A stretch of 64,000 nt of DNA, taken from positions 718,634,001 through 718,698,000 of the forward strand of contig NC_092333.1 of the NCBI RefSeq assembly GCF_046630445.1, given 5' to 3'. The position numbers and the translations under genes are program-made. The stretch comes from Rutidosis leptorrhynchoides. Its lineage: Eukaryota > Streptophyta > Magnoliopsida > Asterales > Asteraceae. How positions within the stretch are numbered: position 1 is the stretch's first letter; every line of letters starts with the position of its first letter. Below the pieces are notes generated by a model. The model had not been told where the DNA came from. It ran no database searches and worked only from the letters and a program-made list of their open reading frames with translations. Positions 1-13,000 of the stretch are shown one piece after another.

Positions 1-156
1 TACTACAATTCTATATGAAAAACTGATTATAATAATATTTCGCGTTCAAACTTTTATACAATATTTTACAAACTTACAATACCGCTTATTTTATATAAAG
101 CATGAAATATAGCACACAATAACTTTGATACAAGATAGTTGTGAAGATAATTCTAG

Positions 157-840
157 CTAGTACACAAGTCGTTCAGCAAAGGCAATAAAGACACGTAATT
201 CATACGTCCATAAACAAGTCATGTATTCTGGTTTTACTAGGACTACTTCCCATCCTTGGTCTTGTGGAACATAACCGTTATGGCCGTTGTTAAGACAGCG
301 TGTTGTAACGTCGTCAAAGGGACGAGGGTTATGTAATATCCAACAGTCCCGTAACAATCTAAAAACCTCATTTCTTACCCCAATTACCGACTCCGTCACT
401 TGTGGGAACGTTTTGTTTAATAGTTGTAGCCCGATGTTCTTGTTCTCACTTTGGTGAGAAGCGGACATTACTAACCCGTAAGCATAACATGCTTCTTTAT
501 GTTGCATGTTAGCCGCTTTTTCTAAATCACGAAGTCCTATATTCGGATATATTGAGTCAAAATAATTTCTTAACCCGTTGCGTAAAATAGCATTTGGGTT
601 CCCCGCAATATATGCGTCAAAGTAAACACATCGTAACTTATGGATTTCCCAATGTGATATCCCCCATCTTTCGAATGAAAGCCTTTTATAAACCAAGGCA
701 TTCTTGGAACATTCTTCGAATGTCTTACAAACTGATCTCGCCTTAAATAGTTGTGCCGAGGAATTCTGACCGACTCTAGACAAGATTTCATCAATCATGT
801 CTCCGGGTAGGTCTCTTAAAATATTGGGTTGTCTATCCAT
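157..840 (-). CDS. F-box protein (At2g35280/At1g67623-like) carried by element B
   Basis: The 227-residue ORF starts with MDRQPNILRDLPGDMIDEIL. Residues about 8-50 match an F-box (LP.D...EIL.RV followed by ..ARSVCK.F), the Skp1-binding module of SCF ubiquitin ligases. Residues about 95-140 (DLEKAANMQHKEACYAYGLV and following) resemble the Sel1/TPR-like helical segment found in the plant At2g35280/At1g67623 F-box family. It lies within the retrotransposon, sense to gag-pol, 137 bp after the acidic ORF. No stop or frameshift interrupts it. The copy in element A (18225-18908) differs at 22 nucleotides and 11 residues by my hand alignment. The host target is unknown, and a role in an SCF complex is inferred from the fold only. 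Confidence 0.75.
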   Translation of the reverse strand: MDRQPNILRDLPGDMIDEILSRVGQNSSAQLFKARSVCKTFEECSKNALVYKRLSFERWGISHWEIHKLRCVYFDAYIAGNPNAILRNGLRNYFDSIYPNIGLRDLEKAANMQHKEACYAYGLVMSASHQSENKNIGLQLLNKTFPQVTESVIGVRNEVFRLLRDCWILHNPRPFDDVTTRCLNNGHNGYVPQDQGWEVVLVKPEYMTCLWTYELRVFIAFAERLVY

Positions 841-977
841 TTTGTGTTTTTATACTGTAAAATAGACAAGAGTTAGATTCATAAAAAAAATACTTATTAA
901 TACAAGCAATTTTTACATATATCATAAAGCATAAGCACACTATATTACATATATTACACCACACGAATACAACTATC

Positions 978-1577
978 TTATTCCGACTCGCTCGTTTCTT
1001 CTTCTTTGGTTTTGGTTCGTTTTGACAAGTTTCTAGGGATATATGATGTTCCCCTAATACGAGCCGTCGTTTTCCACATTGGTTTAGAAAAACCTGGTGG
1101 TTTAGAGGTTCCCGGGTCATTGTTACAACTTAAGGGCTTCGGGGGTTGATGATACATATAAAGTTCATCGGGGTTGGAATTAGATTTCTCTATTTTTATG
1201 CCCTTTCCCTTATTATTTTCTTTTGCCTTTTTAAATTCAGTTGGGGTAATTTCTATAACATTATCGGAATTCTCGTCGGAATCCGATTCATCAGAGAATT
1301 GGTAATCCTCCCAATATTTTTCTTCCTTGGCGGAAACACCATTGACCATAATTAACCTTGGTCGGTTGGTTGAGGATTTTCTTTTACTTAACCGTTTTAT
1401 TATTTCCCCCACCAGTTCTATTTCCTCCTTCGGTTCCTCCTCTTCCGGTTCTGATTCTTCTTCCGGTTCTGATTCTTCTTCCGGTTCTTCTTCGGGAACT
1501 TGTGAATCAGTCCAATATATATTCGACTCTTCGTTATTATTAGGTGAGTCAATGGGATTTGTGCTAGCGGTAGACAT
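978..1577 (-). CDS. Glu-rich acidic protein, first ORF of element B
   Basis: This 199-residue ORF begins MSTASTNPIDSPNNNEESN. It carries a run of EPEEES-type repeats at residues about 29-55, a mixed basic/acidic middle (RLSKRKSSTNR, then a Ser/Asp-rich stretch), a Lys-rich GKGIKIEK segment and a basic tail ending in ESE. I recognise no domain family. It is the first ORF after the PBS on the element's transcript, and a close copy of 204 residues sits at 19046-19660 in element A. Length differences fall in the Glu repeats. Conservation of frame in two copies supports it as a real ORF of this retrotransposon family; its function is unknown. Confidence 0.6.
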   Translation of the reverse strand: MSTASTNPIDSPNNNEESNIYWTDSQVPEEEPEEESEPEEESEPEEEEPKEEIELVGEIIKRLSKRKSSTNRPRLIMVNGVSAKEEKYWEDYQFSDESDSDENSDNVIEITPTEFKKAKENNKGKGIKIEKSNSNPDELYMYHQPPKPLSCNNDPGTSKPPGFSKPMWKTTARIRGTSYIPRNLSKRTKTKEEETSESE

Positions 1578-1772
1578 CTATCACACAATATCAAACATGT
1601 TAAGAGATTAATATATCACATAATATATACATGTTAATAATATATAGTTTCCAACAAAAATGTTAAGCAATCATTTTTAAAGAAAACACGGTCGAAGTCC
1701 AGACTCACTAATGCATCATAACAAACTCGATAAGACACACTAATACAAATTTTCTGGTTCTCTAAGACCAAC

Positions 1773-1784
1773 GCTCGGATACCA
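1773..1784 (-). promoter_or_regulatory. Primer-binding site of element B (tRNA-Met type)
   Basis: On the minus strand the sequence two bases after the LTR reads TGGTATCCGAGC. This matches the common plant initiator-tRNA-Met PBS TGGTATCAGAGC with one mismatch. It fixes orientation and the LTR boundary at 1787. Confidence 0.8.
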
Positions 1785-1786
1785 AC

Positions 1787-4700
1787 TGAAATGTCCCGTT
1801 CTTATTGATTAAAAACGTTCCATATTAATTGATTTCGTTGCGAGGTTTTGCCCTCTATATGAGACATTTTTCAAAGACTGCATTCATTTTTAAAACAAAC
1901 CATAACCTTTATTTCATAAATAAAGGTTTAAAAAGCTTTACGTAGATTATCAAATAATGATAATCTAAAATATCCTGTTTACACACGACCATTACATAAT
2001 GGTTTACAATACAAATATGTTACATCGAAATCAGTTTCTTGAATGCAGTTTTTACACAATATCATACAAACATGGACTCCATATCTTGTCCTTATTTTAG
2101 TATGCAACAGCGAAAGCTCTTAGTATTCACCTGAGAATAAACATGCTTTAAACGTCAACAAAAAATGTTGGTGAGTTATAGGTTTAACCTATATATATCA
2201 AATCGTAACAATAGACCACAAGATTTCATATTTCAATACACATCCCATACAAAGAGATAAAAATCATTCATATGGTGAACACCTGGTAACCGACATTAAC
2301 AAGATGCATATATAAGAATATCCCCATCATTCCGGGACACCCTTCGGTTATGATATAAATTTCAAAGTACTAAAGCATCTGGTACTTTGGATGGGGTTTG
2401 TTAGGCCGAATAGATCTATCTTTAGGATTCGCGTCAATTAGGGTGTCTGTTCCCTAATTCTTAGATTACCAGACTTAATAAAAAGGGGCATATTCGATTT
2501 CGATAATTCAACCATAGAATGTAGTTTCACGTACTTGTGTCTATTTCGTAAATCATTTATATAACCTGCATGTATTCTCATCCCAAAAATATTAGATCTT
2601 AAAAGTGGGACTATAACTCACATTCACAGATTTTTACTTCGTCGGGAAGTAAGACTTGGCCACTGGTTGATTCACAAACCTATAACAATACATACATATA
2701 TATCAAAGTATGTTCAAAATATAATTACAACACTTTTAATATATTTTGATGTTTTAAGTTTATTAAGTCAGCTGTCCTCGTTAGTAACCTACAACTAGTT
2801 GTCCACAGTTAGATGTACAGAAATAAATCGATAAATATTATCTTGAATCAATCCACGACCCAGTGTATACGTATCTCAGTATTGATCACAACTCAAACTA
2901 TATATATTTTGGAATCAACCTCAACCCTGTATAGCTAACTCCAACATTCACATATAGAGTGTCTATGGTTGTTCCGAAATATATATAGATGTGTCGACAT
3001 GATAGGTCGAAACATTGTATACGTGTCTATGGTATCTCAAGATTACATAATATACAATACAAGTTGATTAAGTTATGGTTGGAATAGATTTGTTACCAAT
3101 TTTCACGTAGCTAAAATGAGAAAATTTATCCAATCTTGTTTTACCCATAACTTCTTGATTTTAAATCCGTTTTGAGTGAATCAAATTGCTATGGTTTCAT
3201 ATTGAACTCTATTTTATGAATCTAAACAGAAAAAGTATAGGTTTATAGTCGGAAAAATAAGTTACAAGTCGTTTTTGTAAAGGTAGTCATTTCAGTCGAA
3301 AGAACGACGTCTAGATGACCATTTTAGAAAACATACTTCCACTTTGAGTTTAACCATAATTTTTGGATATAGTTTCATGTTCATAATAAAAATCATTTTC
3401 CCAGAATAACTACTTTTAAATCAAAGTTTATCATAGTTTTTAATTAACTAACCCAAAACAGCCCGCGGTGTTACTACGACGGCGTAAATCCGGTTTTACG
3501 GTGTTTTTCGTGTTTCCAGGTTTTAAATCATTAAGTTAGCATATAATATAGATATAGAACATGTGTTTAGTTGATTTTAAAAGTCAAGTTAGAAGGATTA
3601 ACTTTTATTTGCGAACAAGTTTAGAATTAACTAAACTATGTTCTAGAAATTACAAGTTTAAACCTTCGAATAAGATAGCTTTATATGTATGAATCGAATG
3701 ATGTTATGAACATCATTACTACCTCAAGTTCCTTGGATAAACCTACTGAAAATGAAAAAAATAGATCTAGCTTCAAAGGATCCTTGGATGGCTTGATAGT
3801 TCTTGAAGCAGAATCATGACACGAAAACAATTTCAAGTAAGATTTCCACTCGAAATAAGATTGTTATAGTTATAGAAATTGAATTAAAGTTTAAATATGA
3901 TTATTACCTTGTATTAAAAAGATAACCTACTGTAAGTAACAAAGGTTTCTTGATCTTGGATGATTACTTGGAATGAATTTAGAAAACTTGAAAGTAAACT
4001 TGCAATCTTGGAAGTATTCTTGATTTTATGAAACTAGAACTTTTGGATTTATGAAGAACACTTAGAACTTGAAGAGAGAACTTGAGAGAGATCAATTAGA
4101 TGAAGAAAATTGAAGAATGAAAGTGTTTGTAGGTGTTTTTGGTCGTTGGTGTATGGATTAGATATAAAGGATATGTAATTTTGTTTTTATGTAAATAAGT
4201 CATGAATGATTACTCATATTTTTGTAATTTTATGAGATATTTGATGCTAGTTGCCAAATGATGGTTCCCACATGTGTTAGGTGACTCACATGGGCTGCTA
4301 AGAGCTGATCATTGGAGTGTATATACCAATAGTACATACATCTAAAAGCTGTGTATTGTACGAGTACGAATAAGGGTGCATATGAGTAGAATTGTTGATG
4401 AAACTGAACGAGGATGTAATTGTAAGCATTTTTGTTAAGTAGAAGTATTCTGATAAGTGTCTTGAAGTCTTTCAAAAGTGTATGAATACATATTAAAACA
4501 CTACATGTGTATACATTTTAACTGAGTCGTTAAGTCATCGTTAGTCGTTACATGTAAGTGTTGTTTTGAAACCTTTAGGTTAACGATCTTGTTAAATGTT
4601 GTTAACCCAATGTTTATAATATCAAATGAGATTTTAAATTATTATATTATCATGATAATATGATGTATGAATATCTCTTAATATGATATATATACATTAA

Positions 4701-5049
4701 ATGTCGTTACAACGATAATCGTTACATATATGTCTCGTTTCAAAATCATTAAGTTAGTAGTCTTGCTTTTACATATGTAGTTCATTGTTAATATACTTAA
4801 TGATATGTTTACTTATCATAATATCATGTTAACTATATATATATCCATATATATGTCATCATATAGTTTTTACAAGTTTTAACGTTCGTGAATCACCGGT
4901 CAACTTGGGTGGTCAATTGTCTATATGAAACCTATTTCAATTAATCAAGTCTTAACAAATTTGATTTCTTAACATGTTGGAAACACTTAATCATGTAAAT
5001 AAAAATTTCATTTAATATATATAAACATCTAAAAGTTCAGGTCACTACA
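1787..5049 (-). repeat. 5' LTR of element B (3263 bp)
   Basis: On the minus strand it starts TGTAGTGACC and ends GGGACATTTCA, giving canonical TG...CA ends. It aligns along its length with the two LTRs of element A (10018-13267 and 19869-23120) with scattered differences and small indels. The PBS lies to its left, so this is the 5' LTR. Small ORFs in it are not conserved in sequence character and look non-coding. Confidence 0.9.
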
Positions 5050-8000
5050 CTTTTGCTCTAAGATAAATTGGTCGTTAGTTCCTTTAAAGAAGAGTATGCT
5101 TGTAGAGGTAGCAAATGGAAAACTTGAGAAAGTTGACCAAGTTAGCCGAGGAGCTATTATCAATATAGCTGGTGTAGATTTTGAGATTGACTTGATACCC
5201 ATTAAGTTGGGAAGCTTTGATGTTATTGTCGGTATGGACTGGTTGACCAAGATAAGGGCCGACATTATCTGTGGAGATAAAGCTCTTCGTATACCCCACG
5301 GAGACGGTGAGCCATTGATTATTTACAGAGAGAGATGTAGCTCGAAACTTAATCTCATTAGTTGCATGAAAGCGCAAAAGATCATGAAGAAAGGACGTCT
5401 TGCTGTATTGGCACATGTGAAAACATTAGAAACCGAGGTGAAGAGCGTGGATGACGTACGAATCGTGAACGAATTTTCCGATGTCTTTCCGGAAGAATTG
5501 CCTGGATTACCGCCACCGAGAGCAGTGGAGTTTCAGATCGATTTAGTGCCAGGATCTACAGTTGTAGCTCGCGCACCTTATCGACTCGCACCTTCCGAAA
5601 TGCAAGAGTTGCAGAGCCAATTACAAGAACTGCTAGACCGTGGATTTATCCAACCAAGTTTCTCGCCTTGGGGCGCACCTGTTTTGTTTGTGAAGAAGAA
5701 GGATGGATCCTTCCGCATGTGTATCGACTACCGTGAACTCAACAAATTGACGATCAAGAATCGGTATCCTCTTCCCCGAATTGACGATCTTTACGATTAG
5801 GTACAAGGATCAAGCGTTTACTCTAAGATCGATTTGCGATCCGGTTATCACCAGTTGAGGGTGAAAGAGAGCGACGTGATGAAGACTGCATTCAAAACTC
5901 GTTATGGTCATTATGAGTTTCTCGTGATGCCTTTCGGTTTAACCAACGCACCTGTCGTGTTTATGAACCTCATGAATCGTGTCTGCAAGCCATACATGAA
6001 TAAGTTCGTTATCGTCTTCATAGATGATATCCTCGTCTACTCTAAAAGCGAAGAAGAACATGAGCAACATCTTCGTCTAGTGTTGGAACTCTTGAGACAA
6101 GAGCAACTTTATGCAAAATTCTCCAAGTGTGAGTTTTGGTTAAAGGAAGTCCAATTTCTGGGTCACGTTGTGAGTGATCAAGGTATCAAGGTTGATCCCG
6201 CAAAGATCGAAGCTATCAGCAAGTGGGAAACCCCCACTACTCCGACTCATATCCGCCAATTTTTAGGCCTCGCCGGTTACTACCGAAGATTTATTGAAGG
6301 TTTCTCTCTGATTGCACGTCCTTTGACTGCTCTGACTCACAAAGGGAAGAAGTTCATTTGGGAACCCGAACAGGAATTTGCATTTCAAACCTTGAAGAAG
6401 AAGTTAACCACCGCACCTATCTTATCACTTCCTGAAGGCAGTGACGATTTCGTCATTTATTGCGATGCTTCGAAAAGTGGTTTTGGTTGTGTACTGATGC
6501 AACGAACAAAGGTTATCACTTACGCCTCTCGCCAACTGAAGATTCACGAGCAAAATTACACTACTCACGATCTCGAGCTTGGAGCCGTTGTCTTTGCATT
6601 AAAACTGTGGAGACACTATCTTAAACAAAGAGCACTATTTTCACCGATCATAAAAGTCTCCAACACATCTTTGATCAGAAGCAACTGAATATGAGACATC
6701 GTCGATGGATCGAGACGCTGAACGACTATGATTATGAACTTCGTTATCACCCTGGCAAGGCCAATGTTGTAGCTGACTCTTTAAGCCGAAAGGAGAGGAT
6801 GGCACCTCTTCGTGTTCAGGCACTGAACATCACTATCCATTCAAATCTCAACAGCCAGATCCGAGTAGCCCAAGATGAGGCTCTCAAGGAGGAGAATATA
6901 TCTCATGAATACTTGAACATTCTCGTTTCTCGATTTGAAGTTAAGGAGACTGGACTCCGATGCTATGCCGGAAGAATTTGGGTACCTCGTTATGGGGATC
7001 TACGGAACCTTATACTAGATGAAGCCCATAAGTCGAGATATTAGATTCATCCAAGAGCCAGTAAAATGTACCACGATCTTAAGGAACAGTACTGGTGGCC
7101 TAATCTTAAGAAGGACGTTGCAACTTATGTTGGTAAGTGTTTGACTTGCTCGAAAGTTAAGGCCGAACATCAGAGGCCCTCTGGGTTACTTCAACAACTA
7201 GAAATCCCGCAATGGAAGTGGGAAAGGATAACGATGGATTTCATTACCAAGCTACCAAAGACGGTGGGCGGATACGATACCATCTGGGTTATCGTTGACC
7301 GTCTTACCAAATCTGCACACTTCTTAGCCATGAAGGAAACTGATATGATGGAGAGACTCGCTCAACTATACATCAAAGAGTTTGTATCTCATCATGGTGT
7401 ACCCTTATCGATCATCTCAGATCGTGATCCCCGTTTTGCTTCCAGATTTTGGCGTTCTTTACAAGAAGCCTTGGGAACTCGTCTCTACATGAGTACTGCA
7501 TATCACCCACAGATCGACGGACAAAGCAAACGCACGATTCATACTTTAGAAGACATGTTGCGTGCATGTGTCATTGATTTCGGAAAGGCCTGGGAAAGGC
7601 ATTTGCCGCTAGCCGAATTCTCTTACAACAACAGTTATCACTCGAGTATTAATGCCGCACCTTTTGAAGCGTTGTATGGCCGCAAGTGCCATTCTCCTAT
7701 TTGTTGAGCCGAAGTAGGCGAAAAGCAAATCACCGGACCCGAGGTAGTCCACGAAACAACCGAGAAGATTGTTCAAATTCAAGCGAGACTCAAGACGGCT
7801 CGTGATCGCCAAAAGAGCTATGCCGACCTTAAACGTAAGGACTTTGAATTCAACGTGGGTGACCGTGTAATGTTGAAGGTTGCACCTTGGAAAGGTGTGA
7901 TCCGTTTTGGAAAACGTGAAAAGTTAAACCCACGATACATTGGTCCTTTTAAAATCTTGGAGCGTGTTGGACCCGTTTCTTACCGTTTGGATCTTCCAAC

Positions 8001-8294
8001 ATAATTGAGCTCAGTTCATCCTACCTTTCATGTATCGAATTTGAAGAATGTCTTGCTGAACCGGAACATGTCATACCATTGGAGGAACTTACGATAGACG
8101 ACAAACTCCACTTCGTGGAAGAGCCTGTTGAAATTATGGACCGTGAGGTCAAAACTTTGAAACACAACAAGATCCCGATCGTCCGAGTACGATGGAATGC
8201 CAAACGAGGACCTGAGTTTACCTGGGAACGAGAGGATCAAATGATGCAGAAGTATCCTCACCTTTTCCCGACTCCTCCATCTACCTCAGCTTAA
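5050..8294 (+). pseudogene. Decayed pol of element C (PR-RT-RNaseH-INT-chromodomain), Tekay-like
   Basis: Sequence resumes inside the aspartic protease domain directly after the LTR of element B, so B truncates this gene; the catalytic DSG is not in the window. RT is recognisable, with FIDDILVYS near 6018-6044, as are RNase H (YCDAS near 6460, DHKS near 6647), integrase (HHCC zinc finger near 7022-7150, DDE core) and a C-terminal chromodomain ending near 8280. In-frame stops lie at 5798 (TAG, expected Gln), 7042 (TAG, expected Ser), 7706 (TGA, expected Trp) and about 8001 (TAA, expected Gln). Frame is lost near 6625 and near 8040. It cannot encode a functional polyprotein. It is homologous along its whole length to the intact pol of element A. 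Confidence 0.9.
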
Positions 8295-8314
8295 AATTTC
8301 GGGACGAAATTTTC

Positions 8315-8330
8315 TTTAACAGGTGGGTAA
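8315..8330 (+). promoter_or_regulatory. Polypurine tract of element C
   Basis: The purine-rich stretch aacaggtgggtaa lies immediately before the TG of the 3' LTR. The equivalent position in element A has the related AACGGGTAGGTAC. Confidence 0.65.
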
Positions 8331-10017
8331 TGTAACGACCCTGGTTTTTCCAACTTATACTTATTAATATTTATTATTAATACTTGAGTTTTAATAAATG
8401 TATTGTATTACATTTACTTGCTACCGTGATTGACTTTACATGTCCCGACTCGTCTTTGTGACACACGAACTTTTCACGAATAATATTTCGGATATTATTT
8501 ACATTCATGATTAATTTTTATTAATCATTTTTAATTAACTAAGGTTACTAGTTAATTACTTGGGCTTTTAGTTAGTTTATTGCTTACTTGGACTTGGGCT
8601 TGTGTTAATGGACTTAGAAGCCCACCCTACTTATCTTAATGGACTATTAAGGAGCCCAACATTATGCTAATGACTTGTTAAGCTTAATATAAGATTAATT
8701 AAGTGAATGGAATCTAGTTACTTACACATTTACACCATCTTTCCCATGCCAATTTACTTTATTACCATTTTAGGCTAACATCTCCTCCCCATGCATGAGA
8801 GCAAGCTTGTGACCACCCCTCTTTTCCTCCTAAAAACCGTCGGCCAACACTTGTGAGGGAGGGAGTTTTGTTTCAATTTTTTGGTTACTTATTACTTGTA
8901 TTACTTCATTATTCTCACACACAAACTTACACTTTCTTTCTCTCATCTCATTTGCTCTCTAACTTGTAAGTATCAAGCTTATTTTTCTTTCTTTTTCCCT
9001 CATGAAAACCGAACCATATTCATCATCATTACTTGTTCTTGTTGCTGTTTAATTACTTGTAGTTGTTTGTTGTTGTTAAGAATCAAACTTTCTAGTTTGT
9101 TCTTCATATCATCTTGTTCATACAAGAACATACAAGAACCTAAACTTTCTAGTTATGGTTCTACACTTAATGTTTTAAAAGATTTAAAGTTCATGAGTTT
9201 ATAATCATACTTGAGTTCATGTTGTAAACTTAAGGTTTACTTTTTTAAAGATCAAAGCCTTGGCTTGAATCTTTAAAAGTATGAACAACCATGAACTTAT
9301 TACTTGTAAACTTAGTTATTTCTTCATTTTCTTGCACTTTCAATTCGTGATTCATGTTGTTGTTGGTCAAGTGTTACTAGTTAATCTTGATCTCATTTTT
9401 CTTGAACTAAAGTTAACTTATAAGTTCAAGAACATGGAAGTATAACTTTCTAGTTATAACTTCATATACTTATGTTGGATCTAAGTTTATATAGCTTATG
9501 GTCTCCTAATTTTGTTGTAAATAAGAGCTTACAAGCTTACATACATTTTTCAAGTTGAAAATCTAAGTTTCATAACTTATGGTTTCATTAAAGTGTAGAT
9601 CCAAGTTTTGTAATTTAGGATCTAACTTAAGAACAATAGAACTAGACTTTCTAGTCTATGATCTTTAAGATCTAGCTAAGATCTAAGTTCTACAACTTAA
9701 GATCTTGTTTATTTAGTTTACTTTCAAGTTTGTAGTTTAATATTACTTTTGTAACTCATGTATGTGTCGGATCTAAGATCTTGATGTAACTTTGGTTCAT
9801 CAAACTACTTACAACTCTTAAGTGAGTTGTGCTACTTATCTTAGACTTACACTAGTGTTATGATGGTCACACCTTGGTTAAGATGATGCAAACCCATCAA
9901 CGAGTTGTACACTTGAAGCTATACGCATCAAGGATGAGAACCGTTATGAGCATCAAGCACCAAGAACCCACCGGAACACCTTTAGCTACTGTTTCTGGAA
10001 CTGATCAGACTACCTGG
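8331..10017 (+). repeat. 3' LTR of element C, left part
   Basis: It starts tgtaacgaccctgg straight after the polypurine tract. The LTR is split by insertion of element A: positions 10013-10017 (cctgg) are one copy of the target-site duplication, and the LTR continues at 23126. The combined length is about 2989 bp. The right half of this part (about 9130-9770) is full of degenerate short repeats built on aactttctagtt and gatctaagtt, and it holds no supportable gene. Confidence 0.85.
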
Positions 10018-13000
10018 TGAAATGTCCCGTTCTTATTGATTAAAAACGTTCCATATTAATTGATTTCGTTGCGAGGTTTTGACCTCTATATGAGACGTTT
10101 TTCAAAGACTGCATTCATTTTTAAACAAACCATAACCTTTATTTCATCAATAAAGGTTTAAAAAGCTTTACGTAGATTATCAAATAATGATAATCTAAAA
10201 TATCCTGTTTACACACGACCATTACATAATGGTTTACAATACAAATATGTTACAACAAAATAAGTTTCTTGAATGCAGTTTTTACACAATATCATACAAG
10301 CATGGACTCCAAATCTTGTCCTTATTTAAGTATGCGACAGCGGAAGCTCTTAATAATCACCTGAGAATAAACATGCTTAAAACGTCAACAAAAATGTTGG
10401 TGAGTTATAGGTTTAACCTATATATATCAAATCGTAACAAAAGACCACAAGATTTCATATTTCAATACACATCCCATACATAGAGATAAAAATCATTCAT
10501 ATGGTGAACACCTGGTAACCGACAATAACAAGATGCATATATAAGAATATCCCCATCATTCCGGGACACCCTTCGGATATGATATAAATTTCGAAGTACT
10601 AAAGCATCCGGTACTTTGGATGGGGTTTGTTAGGCCCAATAGATCTATCTTTAGGATTCGCGTCAATTAGGGTGTCTGTTCCCTAATTCTTAGATTACCA
10701 GACTTAATAAAAAGGGGCATATTCGATTTCGATAATTCAACCATAGAATGTAGTTTCACGTACTTGTGTCTATTTTGTAAATCATTTATAAAACCTGCAT
10801 GTATTCTCATCCCAAAAATATTAGATTTTAAAAGTGGGACTATAACTCACTTTCACAGATTTTTACTTCGTCGGGAAGTAAGACTTGGCCACTGGTTGAT
10901 TCACGAACCTATAACAATATATACATATATATCAAAGTATGTTCAAAATATATTTACAACACTTTTAATATATTTTGATGTTTTAAGTTTATTAAGTCAG
11001 CTGTCCTCGTTAGTAACCTACAACTAGTTGTCCACAGTTAGATGTACAGAAATAAATCGATAAATATTATCTTGAATCAATCAACGACCCAGTGTATACG
11101 TATCTCAGTATTGATCACAACTCAAACTATATATATTTTGGAATCAACCTCAACCCTGTATAGCTAACTCCAACATTCACATATAGAGTGTCTATGGTTG
11201 TTCCGAAATATATATAGATGTGTCGACATGATAGGTCGAAACATTGTATACGTGTCTATGGTATCTCAAGATTACATAATATATAATACAAGTTGATTAA
11301 GTTATGGTTGGAATAGATTTGTTACCAATTTTCACGTAGCTAAAATGAGAAAAATTATCCAATCTTGTTTTACCCATAACTTCTTCATTTTAAATCCGTT
11401 TTGAGTGAATCAAATTGCTATGGTTTCATATTGAACTCTATTTTATGAATCTAAACAAAAAAAGTATAGGTTTCTAGTCGGAAAAATAAGTTACAAGTCG
11501 TTTTTGTAAAGGTAGTCATTTCAGTCGAAAGAACGACGTCTAGATGACCATTTTAGAAAACATACTTCCACTTTGAGTTTAACCATAATTTTTGGATATA
11601 GTTTCATGTTCATAATAAAAATCATTTTCTCAGAATAACAACTTTTAAATCAAAGTTTATCATAGTTTTTAATTAACTAACCCAAAACAGCCCGCGGTGT
11701 TACTACGACGGCGTAAATCCGGTTTTACGGTGTTTTTCGTGTTTCCAGGTTTTAAATCATTAAGTTAGCATATCATATAGATATAGAACATGTGTTTAGT
11801 TGATTTTAAAAGTCAAGTTAGAAGGATTAACTTTTGTTTGCGAACAAGTTTAGAATTAACTAAACTATGTTCTAGTGATTACAAGTTTAAACCTTCGAAT
11901 AAGATAGCTTTATATGTATGAATCGAATGATGTTATGAACATCATTACTACCTTAAGTTCCTTGGATGAACCTACCGGAAAAGAGAAAAATGGATCTAGC
12001 TTCAATGGATCCTTGGATGGCTCAAAGTTCTTGAAGCAAAATCATGACACGAAAACAAGTTCAAGTAAGATCATCACTTGAAATAAGATTGTTATAGTTA
12101 TAGAAATTGAACCAAAGTTTGAATATGATTATTACCTTGTATTAGAATGATAACCTACTGTAAGAAACAAAGATTTCTTGAGGTTGGATGATCACCTTAC
12201 AAGATTGGAAGTGAGCTAGCAAACTTGAAAGTATTCTTGATTTTATGAAACTAGAACTTTTGGAATTTATGAAGAACACTTAGAACTTGAAGATAGAACT
12301 TGAGAGAGTTCAATTAGATGAAGAAAATTGAAGAATGAAAGTGTTTGTAGGTGTTTTTGGTCGTTGGTGTATGGATTAGATATAAAGGATATGTAATTTT
12401 GTTTTCATGTAAATAAGTCATGAATGATTACTCATATTTTTGTAATCTTATGAGATATTTCATGCTAGTTGCCAAATGATGGTTCCCACATGTGTTAGGT
12501 GACTCACATGGGCTGCTAAGAGCTGATCATTGGAGTATATATACCAATAGTACATACATCTAAAAGCTGTGTATTGTACGAGTACGAATACGGGTGCATA
12601 CGAGTAGAATTGTTGATGAAACTGAACGAGGATGTAATTGTAAGCATTTTTGTTAAGTAGAAGTATTTTGATAAGTGTATTGAAGTCTTTAAAAAGTGTA
12701 TAAATACATATTAAAACACTACATGTATATACATTTTAACTGAGTCATTAAGTCATCGTTAGTCGTTACATGTAAATGTTGTTTTGAAACCTTTAGGTTA
12801 ACGATCTTGTTAAATGTTGTTAACCCAATGTTTATAATATCAAAAGAGATTTTAAATTATTATATTATCATGATATTATGATGTACGAATATCTCTTAAT
12901 ATGATATATATACATTAAATGTCGTTACAACGATAATCGTTACATATATGTCTCGTTTCAAAATCATTAAGTTAGTAGTCTTGTTTTTACATATGTAGTT

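Larger units (their letters stand above)
1..1786 (-). mobile_element. Element B, 5' internal part (Tekay-like Ty3/Gypsy, truncated by window edge)
   Basis: This is the leader and cargo region of a minus-strand LTR retrotransposon whose gag-pol lies beyond the left edge of the window. It aligns almost base for base with 18070-19868 of element A: the same PBS, acidic ORF and F-box ORF in the same order and orientation. Position 1 corresponds to about position 18070. Its 5' LTR follows at 1787-5049. B sits inside the protease coding region of the plus-strand element C, whose sequence resumes at 5050; the other half of C must lie to the left of this window. Confidence 0.88.

Noticed and set aside
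10229..11027. Two ORFs (84 and 87 codons) repeated at 20080-20878
   Set aside because: They lie in the two LTRs of element A. Identity is explained by LTR duplication, and the B LTR does not keep them open in the same form.
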